NCBI GenBank assembly: GCA_964016985.1
Contig: OZ024837.1
Coordinates: 39,805,207 to 39,869,206 of the forward strand
Direction: 5' to 3'
Source: Anodontia alba
Lineage: Eukaryota > Mollusca > Bivalvia > Lucinida > Lucinidae
DNA: 64,000 bases
The notes beneath the pieces were generated by a model that saw only the letters and a list, made by a program, of their open reading frames with translations, was not told the origin of the DNA and ran no database searches. This document shows positions 54,312 to 64,000 of the stretch, one piece after another. Position 1 is the first letter of the stretch. Every line of letters begins with the position of its first letter. The translations under genes were made by a program, and so were the position numbers.

Positions 54312-54590
54312 CATTACGAAAACACGCCTATTCAAATATATTAAAAATTTTACAACCAAAAAAACAAAAATCGATAGACAAAAAGTTCTGATATTTTTCA
54401 TATTTCTGCTCAAAACATAGATTGTGAGTACCCGTTAGAACTGACTCGGTAAAGTAGTTCTAATGAGTACCATAATCTATGTATTTGAGCAGAAATAAGA
54501 AAAATAATGTATACCCCTGTCAACCCCTGTTTTACTAAATAAAAGTGGGGTTTAAGGGGGTCAGCATTATATAGGCATGTTTTCGTAATG
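54312..54590 (-). mobile_element. CATT-family MITE in gasdermin intron
   Basis: CATTACGAAAACACGCC to GGCATGTTTTCGTAATG. The hairpin is decayed in the middle. Flanks are T and C. Confidence 0.8.
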
Positions 54591-54840
54591 CATGTCTTAC
54601 CACATTTGTATTGAGTATTTGGACAGACATGCCTGATCAAACAGTGAAGACCCATATCAGATGCTGCAGAATGAGGAATCTGATCAGGGTCTATGCTGTT
54701 TGCCACTCATCAAACACTTTTTATACACATCAATAAAAAGCAAAATAGATTTGTTCACATTTTAAGACATGTATGGTAAGGAGGTAAGGTTTCCCAATAC
54801 TGAGGATAATTACAGTATGTCTAACCACATTTGTACTTTT

Positions 54841-57800
54841 CAACCTCTTTATAACACTGTTCGTTATAACACAGCTTTGGATATAACACGGTTCAAAGAT
54901 GGTCATTTTTCAGTATAATCTATACATTTTTTATTGGATATAACACGGTTGCTTAACTAACATAGTTTATGCTATGGACCCCAACAATAGTCTTATAACA
55001 AGAGGACCATGATGGTCCTATATCGCTCACCTGACCAAACAGATTTGCATATTTACTGTTGAAGTTTCAGCCAAGTTCACTGCTCTAGGATTTTTGTATA
55101 AACTTTATAGCACTAACCACCCCCACCCTCCTCCACCAGACCCCCGGCCATGTTTTTTTATAAATCTTGACGACTTGAACTGAATCTTAAAAGAGGGTCA
55201 CCAAAGGAACATTTCTGCCAAGTTATATCGAAATTGGTCCAGTGGTTTAAAAAGTTTTATATAGCTATAAAGCCCTACGCCCTAAAGGCCATGTTTTTTG
55301 ATGAATCATAAAAGCTTGAACAAACTTGGTAGAGGGTCACCAAAGGAACATTCCTGCCAAGTTATATTGAAATCTGTTCAGTGGTTTCTGACAAGAAGAT
55401 TTTTAAAGTTTTCTATTTAGATATATAGGGAAAATAAGCCCCACCCCATGGCAGCCATGTTTTTTGACAAATCATGACTGCTTGTACAATCTTGATAGAG
55501 GTTCACCAAAGCAAAATTCCAGCCAAGTAATATTGAAATCGGTCATGGGGTATGTGACAATAAGAATTTTAAAATTTTCTATGCAGATATAGATGAAAAA
55601 TAAGCCCCGCCCCCATGGGGGCCATATCATGAAGGCTTGAACAATCTTGGTAGGTCACCAAAGCAACATTCCTGCCAAGTTACATTGAACTCGGTCCAAC
55701 TGTTTCTTACGAGAAGATTTTTAAAGTTTTCTATATAGATATATAGGGAAAATAAGCCCCACCCCCTAGCGGCTATGTTTTTTGATGAATCATGACGGCT
55801 TGAACAATCTTTGTAGAGGGGCACCAAAGAAACATTCCTGCCAAGCTGTATTGAAATCGCTCCATTGCTTTCTGAAAAGACGATTTTTAAAGTTTTATAT
55901 ATAGATATATAGGGAAAATAAGCCCTGCCCCCGGCAGCCATGTTTTTTGATGAATCATGATTACTTGAACAATCTTAGTAGAGGGTCATCAAGGAAACAT
56001 TTCTGCAAAGTTATAATGAAATCAGTTCAGTGGTTTCTGACAAGAAGAGTTTTAAAGTTTTCTATAGATATATAAGGAAAATAAGCCCAGACTCCTGGCG
56101 GCCATGTTTTTTGACGAATCATGACGGCTTGAACAATCTTGATAGAGGGTTACATAAGAAACATTCCTGCAATGTTACATTGAAATCAGTCAAGTGGTTT
56201 CTGAAAAGACTATTAAAATTTTCTATATAGATATATAGGAAAATAAGCCCCGTCCCTAGTGGCCATGTTTTTTGACAAATCATAACGGTTTGAACAATCT
56301 TGGTAAAGGGTCACCAAGGAAACATTTCTGTGAAGTTATATTGAAATCAGTCCTGCGGTTTCTGACGACAAGATTTTTTCAAGTTTTCTATATAGATATA
56401 TATAGAAAATAAGCCCTGCACCCTCTAGAGGCCATGTTTTTTGACAAATCATGACAGCTTGAACAATCTTGATAGAGGGTCACTAAGGAAACATTTCTGC
56501 CAAGTTATATTGAAATCGGTCCAGTCGTTTATGACATGAAGATTTTTAAAGTTTTCTATACAAATGTATATGAAAAATTAACCCCGCCCCCTAGCGGCCA
56601 GGTTTTTTAACGAATCACGGCGGCTTGAACAATCTTGGTAGAGGATCATCGAAGAAACATTACTGTAAAATTATATTGAAATCCATCCAGTGCTTTATGA
56701 CAAGAAGATTTTTAAAGTTTTCTATATAGATATATAAGGAAAATAAGCCCCGCCCCCCTGGCGGCCATGTTATTTGACAAATCCAAATGGCTTGAACAAT
56801 CTTGCAACAGGATAACCAAAGGAACATTTCTGCAAAATCATATGGAAATCGGTCCAGTGGTTACAGACAAGAAGATTTTTAAAGTTTTCTATACAGATAT
56901 ATAGTGACAATAAGCCCCAGCCCCTGGCGGCCATGTTTTTTGACAAATCCAAATGGCTTGAACAATCTTGGTACAGGATCACCAAGGGAACATTTCTGCA
57001 AAATTATATTGAAATCGGTCCAGTGGTTTCGGACCAGAAGATTTTTAAACTTTTCTATATAGATATATAGGGAAAATAAGCCCCGCCCCCTGGCGGCCAT
57101 GTTTTTTTACGAATCCAAATGGCTTGAACAATCTTGGTAGAGGATAACCAAAGGAACATTTCTGCAAAATTATATTGAAATCAGTCCAGTGGTTTCTGAC
57201 AAGAAGATTTTTTAAAGTTTTCTATATAGATGTAAAGGGAAAATAAGCCCCGCCCCTGGCGGCCATGTCTTTTGACGAATTCAAATGTCTTGATCAATCT
57301 TGGTAGAGGATCACCAAAGGAACATTTCTGCAAAATTATATTGAAATCAGTCTAGTGGTATCTGACAAGAAGATTTTTAAAGATTTCTATATAGATATAT
57401 AGGTAAAAATAAGCCCCGCCCCCTGGCGGCCAGGTTTTTTGATGAATCCAAATGGCTTGAACAATCTTGGTAGAGGATTACCAAAGGAACATTTCTGCAA
57501 AATTATATTGAAACTGGTCCAGCGGTTTCTGACGAGAAGATTTTTAAAGTTTTCTATATAGATATATAGGGAAAATAAGCCCTGCCCCTTGGCGGCCATG
57601 TTTTTTTACGAATCCAAATGTCTCGAACATCTTGGTAGAGGATCACCAAGGAAACATTTCTGCAAAATTATATTGAAATCGGTCTAGTGGTTTCTGACAA
57701 GAAGATTTTTAAAGTTTTCTATACAGATATATAGGGAAAATCAGCTCCGCCCCCTGGCGGCCATGTTTTTTGACGAATCCAAATGGCTTGAACAATCTTG

Positions 57801-58473
57801 GTAGAGGATCACCAAAGGAACATTTCTGCAAAATTATATTGAAATTGGTCCAGTGGTTTCTGACAAGAAGATTTTTAAAGTTTTCTATACAGATATATAG
57901 GGAAAATAAGCCCCCCCCCCTGGCGGCCATGTTTTTTGACGAATCCAAAAGGCTTGAACAATCTTGGTAGAGGATCACCAAAGGAACATTTCTGCAAAAT
58001 TATATTGAAATTGGTCCAGTGGTTTCTGACAAGAAGATTTTTAAAGTTTTCTATAAAGATGTATAGGGAAAATAAGCCCGGCTCCCTGGCGGCCATGTTT
58101 TTTGACGAATCCAAAAGGCTTGAACAATCTTGGTAGAGGATCACCAAAGGAACATTTCTGCAAAATTTTATTGAAATCGGTCCAGTGGTTTCTGACGAGA
58201 AGATTTTTTGAGTTTTTAGTTAAAAAATCTATTTTTAGCTCCTGTGACCTAGATATGCAATGGACCAGAACCATTTGAACAACTTTGAAAGAGGATCAAC
58301 CAAGGATCATTCCTGTGAAATTTGGTCAAAATCCAATCAGTGGTTTAGGAGGAGATGTTGTTTAAAGATTGTGAACGGACGGACAGACGGACGACGACGA
58401 CGACGGACGGTGAGTGATCACAATACCTCACCTTGAGCCTTCGGCTCAGGTGAGCTAACAAGGAGGTTGTGGT
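54841..58473 (+). mobile_element. TIR element family D split by a 3.46-kb pearl-like element
   Basis: Left part 54841-54998 (CAACCTCTTTATAACACTG start), right part 58458-58473 (ACAAGGAGGTTGTGG). Uninterrupted relatives are about 200 bp. Confidence 0.7.
54999..58457 (+). mobile_element. pearl-like element, 166-bp tandem core
   Basis: Starts CAAGAGGACCATGATGGTCC (hairpin) and GCTCACCTGACC. Then about 19 copies of a 166-bp unit (marker GGCGGCCATGTTTTTTGACG). It ends with GACGGACGACGAC repeats, CTCACCTTGAGCC/GGCTCAGGTGAG hairpin and CTA. The ends match 33228-35529 but the tandem core does not. Frames of about 66-90 codons recur on both strands and are repeat translation. Confidence 0.82.
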
Positions 58474-58483
58474 GTATTAAGTA

Positions 58484-58530
58484 TTTCTCTTATCAGATTA
58501 GTATTGAGTATTTCTTTTACCACATATGTA
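58484..58530 (-). repeat. outlying part of the 27-bp array
   Basis: GTATTGAGTATTTCTTTTAC and ACCACATATGTA match the 27-bp unit at 61843-61969. Its last 12 bases (58519-58530) are the target duplication of SINE O. Confidence 0.6.
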
Positions 58531-58668
58531 CTGATTGATTGTGTTGGGGTTTAATGACATGTCAACCTTTGTGGGTCATTTTGTGTCCTCTCCCAGAAAA
58601 TGGGAGAAGAGATAGCAGAGGAGTAGTTGCAGTCATGGTACCCAAGCCATAATTCAAACTCATAAATC

Positions 58669-58890
58669 TGTTTGTTTGTTTGTGTTGAGGTTTTATGGCC
58701 CAGTCAACCCAATGGGGTCATGTTGAGCGCAGTCAGTTTACCTAACCACACGTTTACTGGGCAGGCTTAGTCCTCTAAGCGGTTAACCAGTATTGTGCAC
58801 ATTCTTTCGCCAGAAACTGACAACTGCCCTTCTTGAATCAGCGGAAGGGGGAGAATGACCGTAGAAAATATGTCATGATCAATCTCCACC
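58669..58890 (-). mobile_element. SINE V, 5'-truncated
   Basis: Tail and body of SINE V without the tRNA-like head; it stops at ATGATCAATCTCCACC. Short ATAAATC repeats flank it (58662-58668, 58891-58897). The 5' truncation is typical of target-primed insertion. Confidence 0.7.
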
Positions 58891-59714
58891 ATAAATCCGA
58901 AAACAAATGACGAATCAGAATGTTCAGACCAACAGACATGGACCCCAGAATAAAGGGTGTAATCAGGCGTCCACAGATAGTAAGCATTACTTGGTAAGCA
59001 AGCTTTGCCCACCATGCCCATAGGCCTGAATGAAGGAAATGTAGGTAGAAGCGTATGTCCGGGATTTTGGAAGTCTACTTATGGCTCCTCATTGGCAAAA
59101 CATCAGAAACAATTCTAGAAACTGCCACATTGTACGGATTGGCCAGATCGTGATGTCTTCCATAGAACTTCTTAAGTGTTGCTACCAGTCTGGTTTTTTG
59201 ATACCCCTACCTCAACTATGAAAGAGAGGGACAGGGAAGAAAGAGAACAAAGAATGAAAGCGAAGAAACAGAAGAACCCCCCCACACACACACCCCCACC
59301 CTTTCTACCCTTACCTGCTACAAGGCTAGCAGGCTGTGAAGTCCCTCGTTGCCAGATGAACCTCTGTCTCTCCAAACGTAAGCGTGCATGCGTGTGTTGC
59401 AAGCAGACAAGGGGAGGGGATGGGGAACGCTTTCTTTTTTCCAAATAGACTTTGCTATACAATAGGGAGAATGTAAACAAGACTAGGAGCCCATCTGCTG
59501 CTTAACAATTATTATTCTCTTATTCTTACATCCACACTACATAAACTAGGTGACTATACTTAGATGGGGTGATGATAAGTTGAAGTCTTATAACAAAGGT
59601 AACTAAGGTAGCTTAACTAAGGCTATCGGTAACATGAATTACCGAGCATCATCCAACACACACTCACACTCAACACAGACATGCTAATTACAGTACACAG
59701 GCTGTTACTCTACA

Positions 59715-60166
59715 GCAGTATTAATATAGGGATCAAACATGGTTTTTCATGCGTTAACATTCGCCAGGTCCCGTGGGAGGTGTTGAAAACTGAGGCCGAA
59801 GGCCGCGGTTTTCAACACTTCCCAAGGGACCTAGCAAATGTTAATGCATTGAAAACCAATGTTTGATTGCTATTATTGCATAAAAACTGAAAATATTTGC
59901 TATAATATGCGTCATTTCTTGCACTATTTTTTTTCACCTTTTCACTGACATCTCGCAAATGTAATTTCCACTGACTATGCTAGTTCTAGGGCCGGGCAGT
60001 ACACATCTCATAACGGCAGCAAATCTGTGGCCCCTGTACAATCATAATGAAAGTTGCGTAGCCGTGCATTAACAGCGCGTGAATCGCCTTGTTAATACAC
60101 GACTTTTCACCGGTTAATGCACGGCTGTTAATAACGTGCGACACTGCTTTTTATGCAATAATAAGC
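59715..60166. mobile_element. foldback-type element U, copy 3
   Basis: Reverse orientation relative to copies 1 and 2. Hairpin GGGAGGTGTTGAAAACTGAG near 59790 and the CGTGCATTAACAGC end near 60060-60130. Confidence 0.65.
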
Positions 60167-60981
60167 TATCACAATGCCAAGCCAGTCACAGAACTGCTAA
60201 GGGGTAGCGGCATTGGGGTATATTGTTCTGGGGAAAATTTGGTTTGGGTGTCAAGCAGTGAGCAAAACTATAATACAGGGCCAAGGGATTGGGTGTCACA
60301 AGTGACTGAGCACATTCAGATTTCAAGCTGATAGTTAAGGAGAATTTACATACAAGCCCACATTTCGCCAACTATGTGTGCCTATAAACAAATAATTAAT
60401 CTAAGCATTCTGAACCTATGGTGGGGATATACAAAAGTATCCTTGCAACAAAGGTAGTCCACTAGAATTTCACTAGCCAAAAGGTCGCGTCGTAATCTCC
60501 TGTACCCCAGTGTCAACCACCTGATATTCTCACAGTAAAACTTAAATGCCTTTCCCCAAAAGCCTTAACATCCACCCAAGAGCACTTCCACGGTCACTAA
60601 TTTACTTCATAGCCTAAAATATCTCATGAAGCACTTCATAGCCAAAAAGCACATATGAAGTTTACAATTAGGACAATTACCCTCTTTATAGTACCAACTA
60701 CACCTATGAAGTCTAAACGGGTATAATAATCAAATTAAATGACTGAAGGCCCAGAATGCTTTCCAAGCAGACTTTCCCTAAGATTTGCAGCTCAAAACTG
60801 AAAACTCGTAATCAGGCCATTTGGTGTTACTAAAATATAACTCACTTTGAAACTTGACTTACTAATTCAAAAGTAAAGGGTTGGGTCTCGGCCAGACAAC
60901 TAATGTGGAAATGCAAAACATGTTCTCAGTACAAAAAATGCAGCCTTCCAAGGCTGCAGTATATATATGAAACAAACTAAG

Positions 60982-61220
60982 GACCCATTTCAGGCACTCC
61001 AGCAGAGTCCTCGGCTCGTCCAATCACAACCCGGGGTCCTTCAATCAAGCCCCTACATTGGTTGGCTGGTTGTTAGAACTGTGCGTGATTTAGAAGGACC
61101 CCCGAGTGTCGAGATACCCCAAAGTGGTCACTAGTTCCGCGCCTGAAATATGGGTCATCGATTGTAGTAATTTCATTGGCTGTCAAATTCCTTGACCAAA
61201 AGAAAGATGGCGGCCTCCAT
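60982..61220 (+). promoter_or_regulatory. promoter-like segment with CCAAT and AAGATGGCGGC
   Basis: CCAATCA at 61019, ATTGGTTGG at 61058, ATTGGCTG at 61174 and AAGATGGCGGCC at 61205, a YY1-type motif often found at TATA-less starts. GGACCCATTTCAGGC (60982) and GCCTGAAATATGGGTC (61141) are inverted relative to each other. An ATG at 61207 opens a frame of only 33 codons (stop 61306-61308). It may belong to the inserted element. No transcript evidence. Confidence 0.35.
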
Positions 61221-61595
61221 GAAATATCAAAACATATTTCATAAAAGAAACATTGGACTAGAATTATGCTTACTAGCAGGAACTAGGACTGTTTCCATGG
61301 CAAAATGATTTAATATATGGACCAAAACTAATTGAGGGAAACCGGGAATATGATGTGACACTAGTGTGTGTGTAAATAACTGGAAGGTAAACACAAAAAT
61401 GTTCTGTCTGACATCTCGCTGATTATTCATGTAAATAAACATACCAACCGGGATGTTTCACAGGCTTTGCCTAACTATAAGCCAATATCAGTTGGACGCC
61501 CCAGTGACGTAAGATACAGGACACCTTCGCCACACCTGACCACCTCCACACCACATATGTATTGAGTATTTATCTTATTCTTTTACCACATTTCA

Positions 61596-61834
61596 AGGGT
61601 TGAGCGCAAGACTATAGTAACTCAAACATATTTTTGAAACACTTGTTTAGGGGCAACTTGGACCCCTTTGTAAACAATGCAAATTTAGGTGCCATTGCTC
61701 ATACGAGCAATGGCACCTAAATTTTCATTGTTTACAGAAAGAAATGTTGTAATCTTCATAACGCCTTCATGGTGAGGAGATTAGGTTTGGGGAAAAACAA
61801 CCATCTGACTTACGCCAGTCTTGCGCTCAACCCT
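61596..61834. mobile_element. TIR element FF inserted in the 27-bp array
   Basis: Inverted ends AGGGTTGAGCGCAAGACT and AGTCTTGCGCTCAACCCT, 18 bp perfect. The inner hairpin is TTTAGGTGCCATTGCTC and complement (61670-61738). Array sequence lies on both sides. Confidence 0.75.
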
Positions 61835-61842
61835 GTATTGAT

Positions 61843-61969
61843 TTGTATTGAGTATTTCTCTTACCACATTTATATTGAGTATTTCTCTTACCACATTTGT
61901 ATTGAGTATTTCTCTTACCACATTTGTATTGAGTATTTCTCTTACCACATTTGTATTGAGTATTTCAAT
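61843..61969 (-). repeat. 27-bp minisatellite carrying repeated splice donors
   Basis: Four full 27-bp units plus a partial one. On the minus strand each unit contains ATGTGGTAAGAG, a usable 5' splice site, and encodes the nine residues EILNTNVVR in the gasdermin frame. It overlaps the end of the exon at 61946-62082. Confidence 0.85.
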
Positions 61970-62082
61970 ATCTCTGGAGGCTGAGATCATCTCTAATAAT
62001 ATAGACGTCAATTCCTTCCGGAGGGATGGCGGAAGATCTAGTATACTTTTAAAAACTTCTTTAGGATGTTGCAAGTCTGTAT
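61946..62082 (-). CDS. GSDME: gasdermin-E-like gene, first visible exon
   Basis: Follows acceptor TTATTTTTACAG/ATACAG, enters in phase 1, and with the first donor (GTG/GTAAGA) ends in phase 0 after 137 nt, matching the next exon. The peptide carries FKSILDLPPSLRKELTSIL, comparable to the L-P-x-x-x-x-x-x-L helix at the start of the GSDME C-terminal domain, after the protease-sensitive linker. Three further identical donors at 61919, 61892 and 61865 would add 9, 18 or 27 residues in frame. The first gives the length closest to the family. The exons for the linker and pore-forming domain would lie beyond 64000. Confidence 0.65.
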
Positions 62083-62124
62083 CTGTAAAAATAATATGAT
62101 TCATCATAACTGAACATACAAGAT

Positions 62125-62892
62125 GTATTAAGATAAATATCTTGCTTGTTTCTCAATAAAACTTTTAAGTTGCAGATACTCATTAGAAGTGCCATAACTA
62201 AGTGCTTCTAATGTGTACCATCAACATATGTTGCCAAGGCCCTTCTAAAGAGTACCATCAACATGTGTTGCCAAGGCACTTCTAATGAGTACCTACAACA
62301 CACATTGCCAAGGCTCTTCTAAAGAGTACCCACAACATATGTTGCCAAGGTACTTCTAATGAGTACCTACAACACACATTGCCAAGGCTCTTCTAAGGAG
62401 TACCCACAACATATGCTGCCAAGGCACTTCTAAAGAGTACCTTCAATGTACCTTGCCAAGGCTCTTCTAATGAGTACCAACAACACACACTGCCAAGGCT
62501 CTTCTAATGAGTACCAACAACACACATTGCCAAGGCTCTTCTAAGGAGTACCCACAACATATGTTGCCAAAGCCCTTCTGATGAGTACCCACAACACATG
62601 TTGCCAAGGCACTGCTAATGAGTGCCCACAACAAAGATTGCCAAGGCAATGCTAATGAGTACCCACAACACAGGTTGCCAAGGCACTTCTGATGAGTACC
62701 TACAACACATGTTGCCAAGGCACTGGTAATGAGTACCCACAACACAGGTTGCCAAGGCACTTCTGATGAGTAACCACAACACAGGCTGCCAAGGCACTGC
62801 TAATGAGTGCACACAACATATGTTTTTGTGGAGAAACAAGAAAATATAAACATTTTATGTCAAAAAAGCTCCTAAACTGGAGCTATGATCCC
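62125..62892 (-). mobile_element. hairpin MITE family B expanded by a 37-bp array
   Basis: Left arm CTTGTTTCTCAATAAAAC and half-hairpin to 62215. Right arm ACATATGTTTTTGTGGAGAA (62817) to CTAAACTGGAGCTATG. Between them is the 37-bp array. It lies in the intron upstream of the first visible exon. Confidence 0.65.
62231..62810 (-). repeat. 37-bp minisatellite, about 15 units
   Basis: Unit of the form TTGCCAAGGCACTTCTAATG plus AGTACCCACAACACATG. It derives from one arm of the family B hairpin. Open frames on the minus strand are repeat translation. Confidence 0.85.
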
Positions 62893-63077
62893 ATTCATTA
62901 AAAAAATAAAAATAAAAAACAATAGCATCAAAAAAAGCAGATAGGCATCTTTCAAAAACAGTTTTTACAAGCGTTTAACAGTATCTCCAAACGATAACAT
63001 TTACAAGCTTGAGTTTTGAGTTGGGAGTTTTACAGCCAAGTCAATGCCATTAAGGTTATGTCGAGCTGGTTAGTTAA

Positions 63078-63272
63078 CATTTACCACTCTCTTGGCAAGT
63101 TCAGCAGTTGACGAATTGACAATAGTTTTATTTTTCCCAGAAAACAGGACTAGACATTTCTTGCAAATTGTCTCCAGTCAAGACAATTCACATAAAATTC
63201 CAAATCTGGTTTTCTGGGAAAAATAAGAAAAATATTTCAATATGTTGTCTGCCAAAAGTGAAGCTGATGACC
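63078..63272. mobile_element. TTAA MITE family T, copy 3
   Basis: TTAA at 63074-63077 and 63273-63276. Hairpin TTTTTCCCAGAAAACAGGAC and complement. Confidence 0.65.
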
Positions 63273-63384
63273 TTAACCTCAAAGGTAAGGCAAAGGGGCA
63301 GGGATCATGCTAAACTAGAGCTGTCAGATCTGACTAAAGCCACGCTACAATGCCATCAGAGGAGAAAGACACAAGCGTGTTGAA

Positions 63385-64000
63385 AAGTTTTGATGTTTGA
63401 AAGTTTAGAGAAAAATGGGATGAATCTGTTACATAGATTGAAAACCTATCAAGGGACATAACTCCAAGAGTTATGGGCCCTTGGCCATTATTCTGCCAAT
63501 ACACCTTCCTTGCCTTAGAAACAAAGTGTGGTATAAGTTTCATCTAAGTAGGACCACAAACATAAAAGTTATTGAGCAAAATGCATTTTAATTGTTTGAA
63601 ACCTACCAAGGGTCATAACACCAAGAGTACGAACCTTTTGCCCCTATTCCATTATACACAATATATCCAGTCATTGTCCATGTTTATACGAACTTTCAGC
63701 TGTCTAGCTTTCTAAGGTTCTGAAAAATCTCTTATGAAAATTTTCAAGAATGGGAAAATATGAAAACCTTCCAAAGGACATAACTCCATGAGTTATGGGC
63801 CCTTGGCCACCATTCTGCCACTACACCTTCCTTACCTTAGAGACCAAGTGTGGTATGTTTCATCGAAGTAGGACCACAAACATAAAAGTTACTGCCCAAA
63901 ATGCATTTTTTTTTTTAAAAACCTACCAAGGGACATAAGTCCAGGAGTTATAGACCCTTGGTCCCTATTCCGGTATACACAATACATCCATTCATTGTCC
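63385..64000 (+). repeat. tandem-core element G, runs off the window
   Basis: Alternating units of about 158 bp marked by CAAGGGACATAACTCCAAGA and GGACCACAAACATAAAAGTT. At least four half-units are visible. Left terminus unclear; the right lies outside. Confidence 0.65.

Larger units (their letters stand above)
59336..61460. mobile_element. 2.1-kb insertion with CAGGCT duplication
   Basis: Interrupts SINE O between TAGCAGGCT and CAGGCTTTGCC. CAGGCT occurs at 59330-59335 and 61461-61466. Ends are loosely inverted (GTGAAGTCCC against complement GTGAAACATCCC). It contains element U copy 3, a unique stretch (60170-60960) and a promoter-like segment near its right end. Class unknown. Confidence 0.5.
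58531..61549 (-). mobile_element. SINE O, copy 2, expanded to 3 kb by nested insertions
   Basis: Outer pieces 58531-58640, about 59218-59335 and 61461-61549 align with SINE O at 48604-49140. The whole is flanked by the 12-bp direct repeat ACCACATATGTA at 58519-58530 and 61550-61561. The rest is later insertions. Confidence 0.65.
52692..61945 (-). other. gasdermin-like intron, 9.25 kb, deeply nested repeats
   Basis: Runs from the first GTAAGA donor at 61945 to the acceptor at 52692. It contains S, B/L, Q, CATT, D/pearl-like, O and U elements. No further exon is needed, because the phases of the flanking exons match. Confidence 0.6.

Noticed and set aside
55627..58274. Series of 66-104-codon frames in both directions
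   Set aside because: They repeat every 166 bp with the tandem unit; 166 is not a multiple of three and the frames end at unit variants.
61207..61308. 33-codon ORF after AAGATGGCGGC as a real first exon
   Set aside because: The ATG coincides with the motif, but there is no convincing donor or downstream exon on the plus strand.
62231..62810. CRISPR-like regular array
   Set aside because: Units are contiguous with no unique spacers, and the array grades into a MITE arm. The window is eukaryotic.

Overview
This window is animal nuclear DNA, AT-rich and dominated by short DNA transposons. Pearl-like elements with 145-166 bp tandem cores, tRNA-headed SINEs with clear target duplications, mariner copies and many hairpin MITEs suggest a bivalve mollusc. 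That is an inference from repeat style; I cannot name the species.

Only one host gene is supported, on the minus strand. Four exons (62082-61946, 52691-52572, 51760-51611, 45656-45462) have consensus AG acceptors and GT donors, matching phase-0 junctions and a terminal stop. In order they resemble the C-terminal regulatory half of a gasdermin (GSDME type). The pore-forming N-terminal exons would lie beyond position 64000. The introns (about 9.25, 0.8 and 6.0 kb) are packed with repeats. The first exon runs into a 27-bp minisatellite that repeats its splice donor four times in frame, and the stop codon lies 4 bp from a MITE that would supply the 3' UTR.

Positions 1-45 kb hold no host gene I can support. 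They contain one intact mariner (transposase 1242-2318), a dead mariner (24661-25998), a decayed LINE fragment (6251-7423), a candidate solo LTR (9283-9871), a 1.17-kb foldback element (9947-11120), SINEs, pogo-like TA MITEs, piggyBac-like TTAA MITEs, microsatellites and a large inverted-repeat array (41772-43600). Positions 45-64 kb hold the gasdermin introns, with two-to-four-level nested insertions.

The most striking non-genic signal is an abundant MITE family ('CATT family', 17 copies or fragments) whose insertions appear to duplicate a single base. Its central hairpin is shared by at least three other MITE families with unrelated ends.
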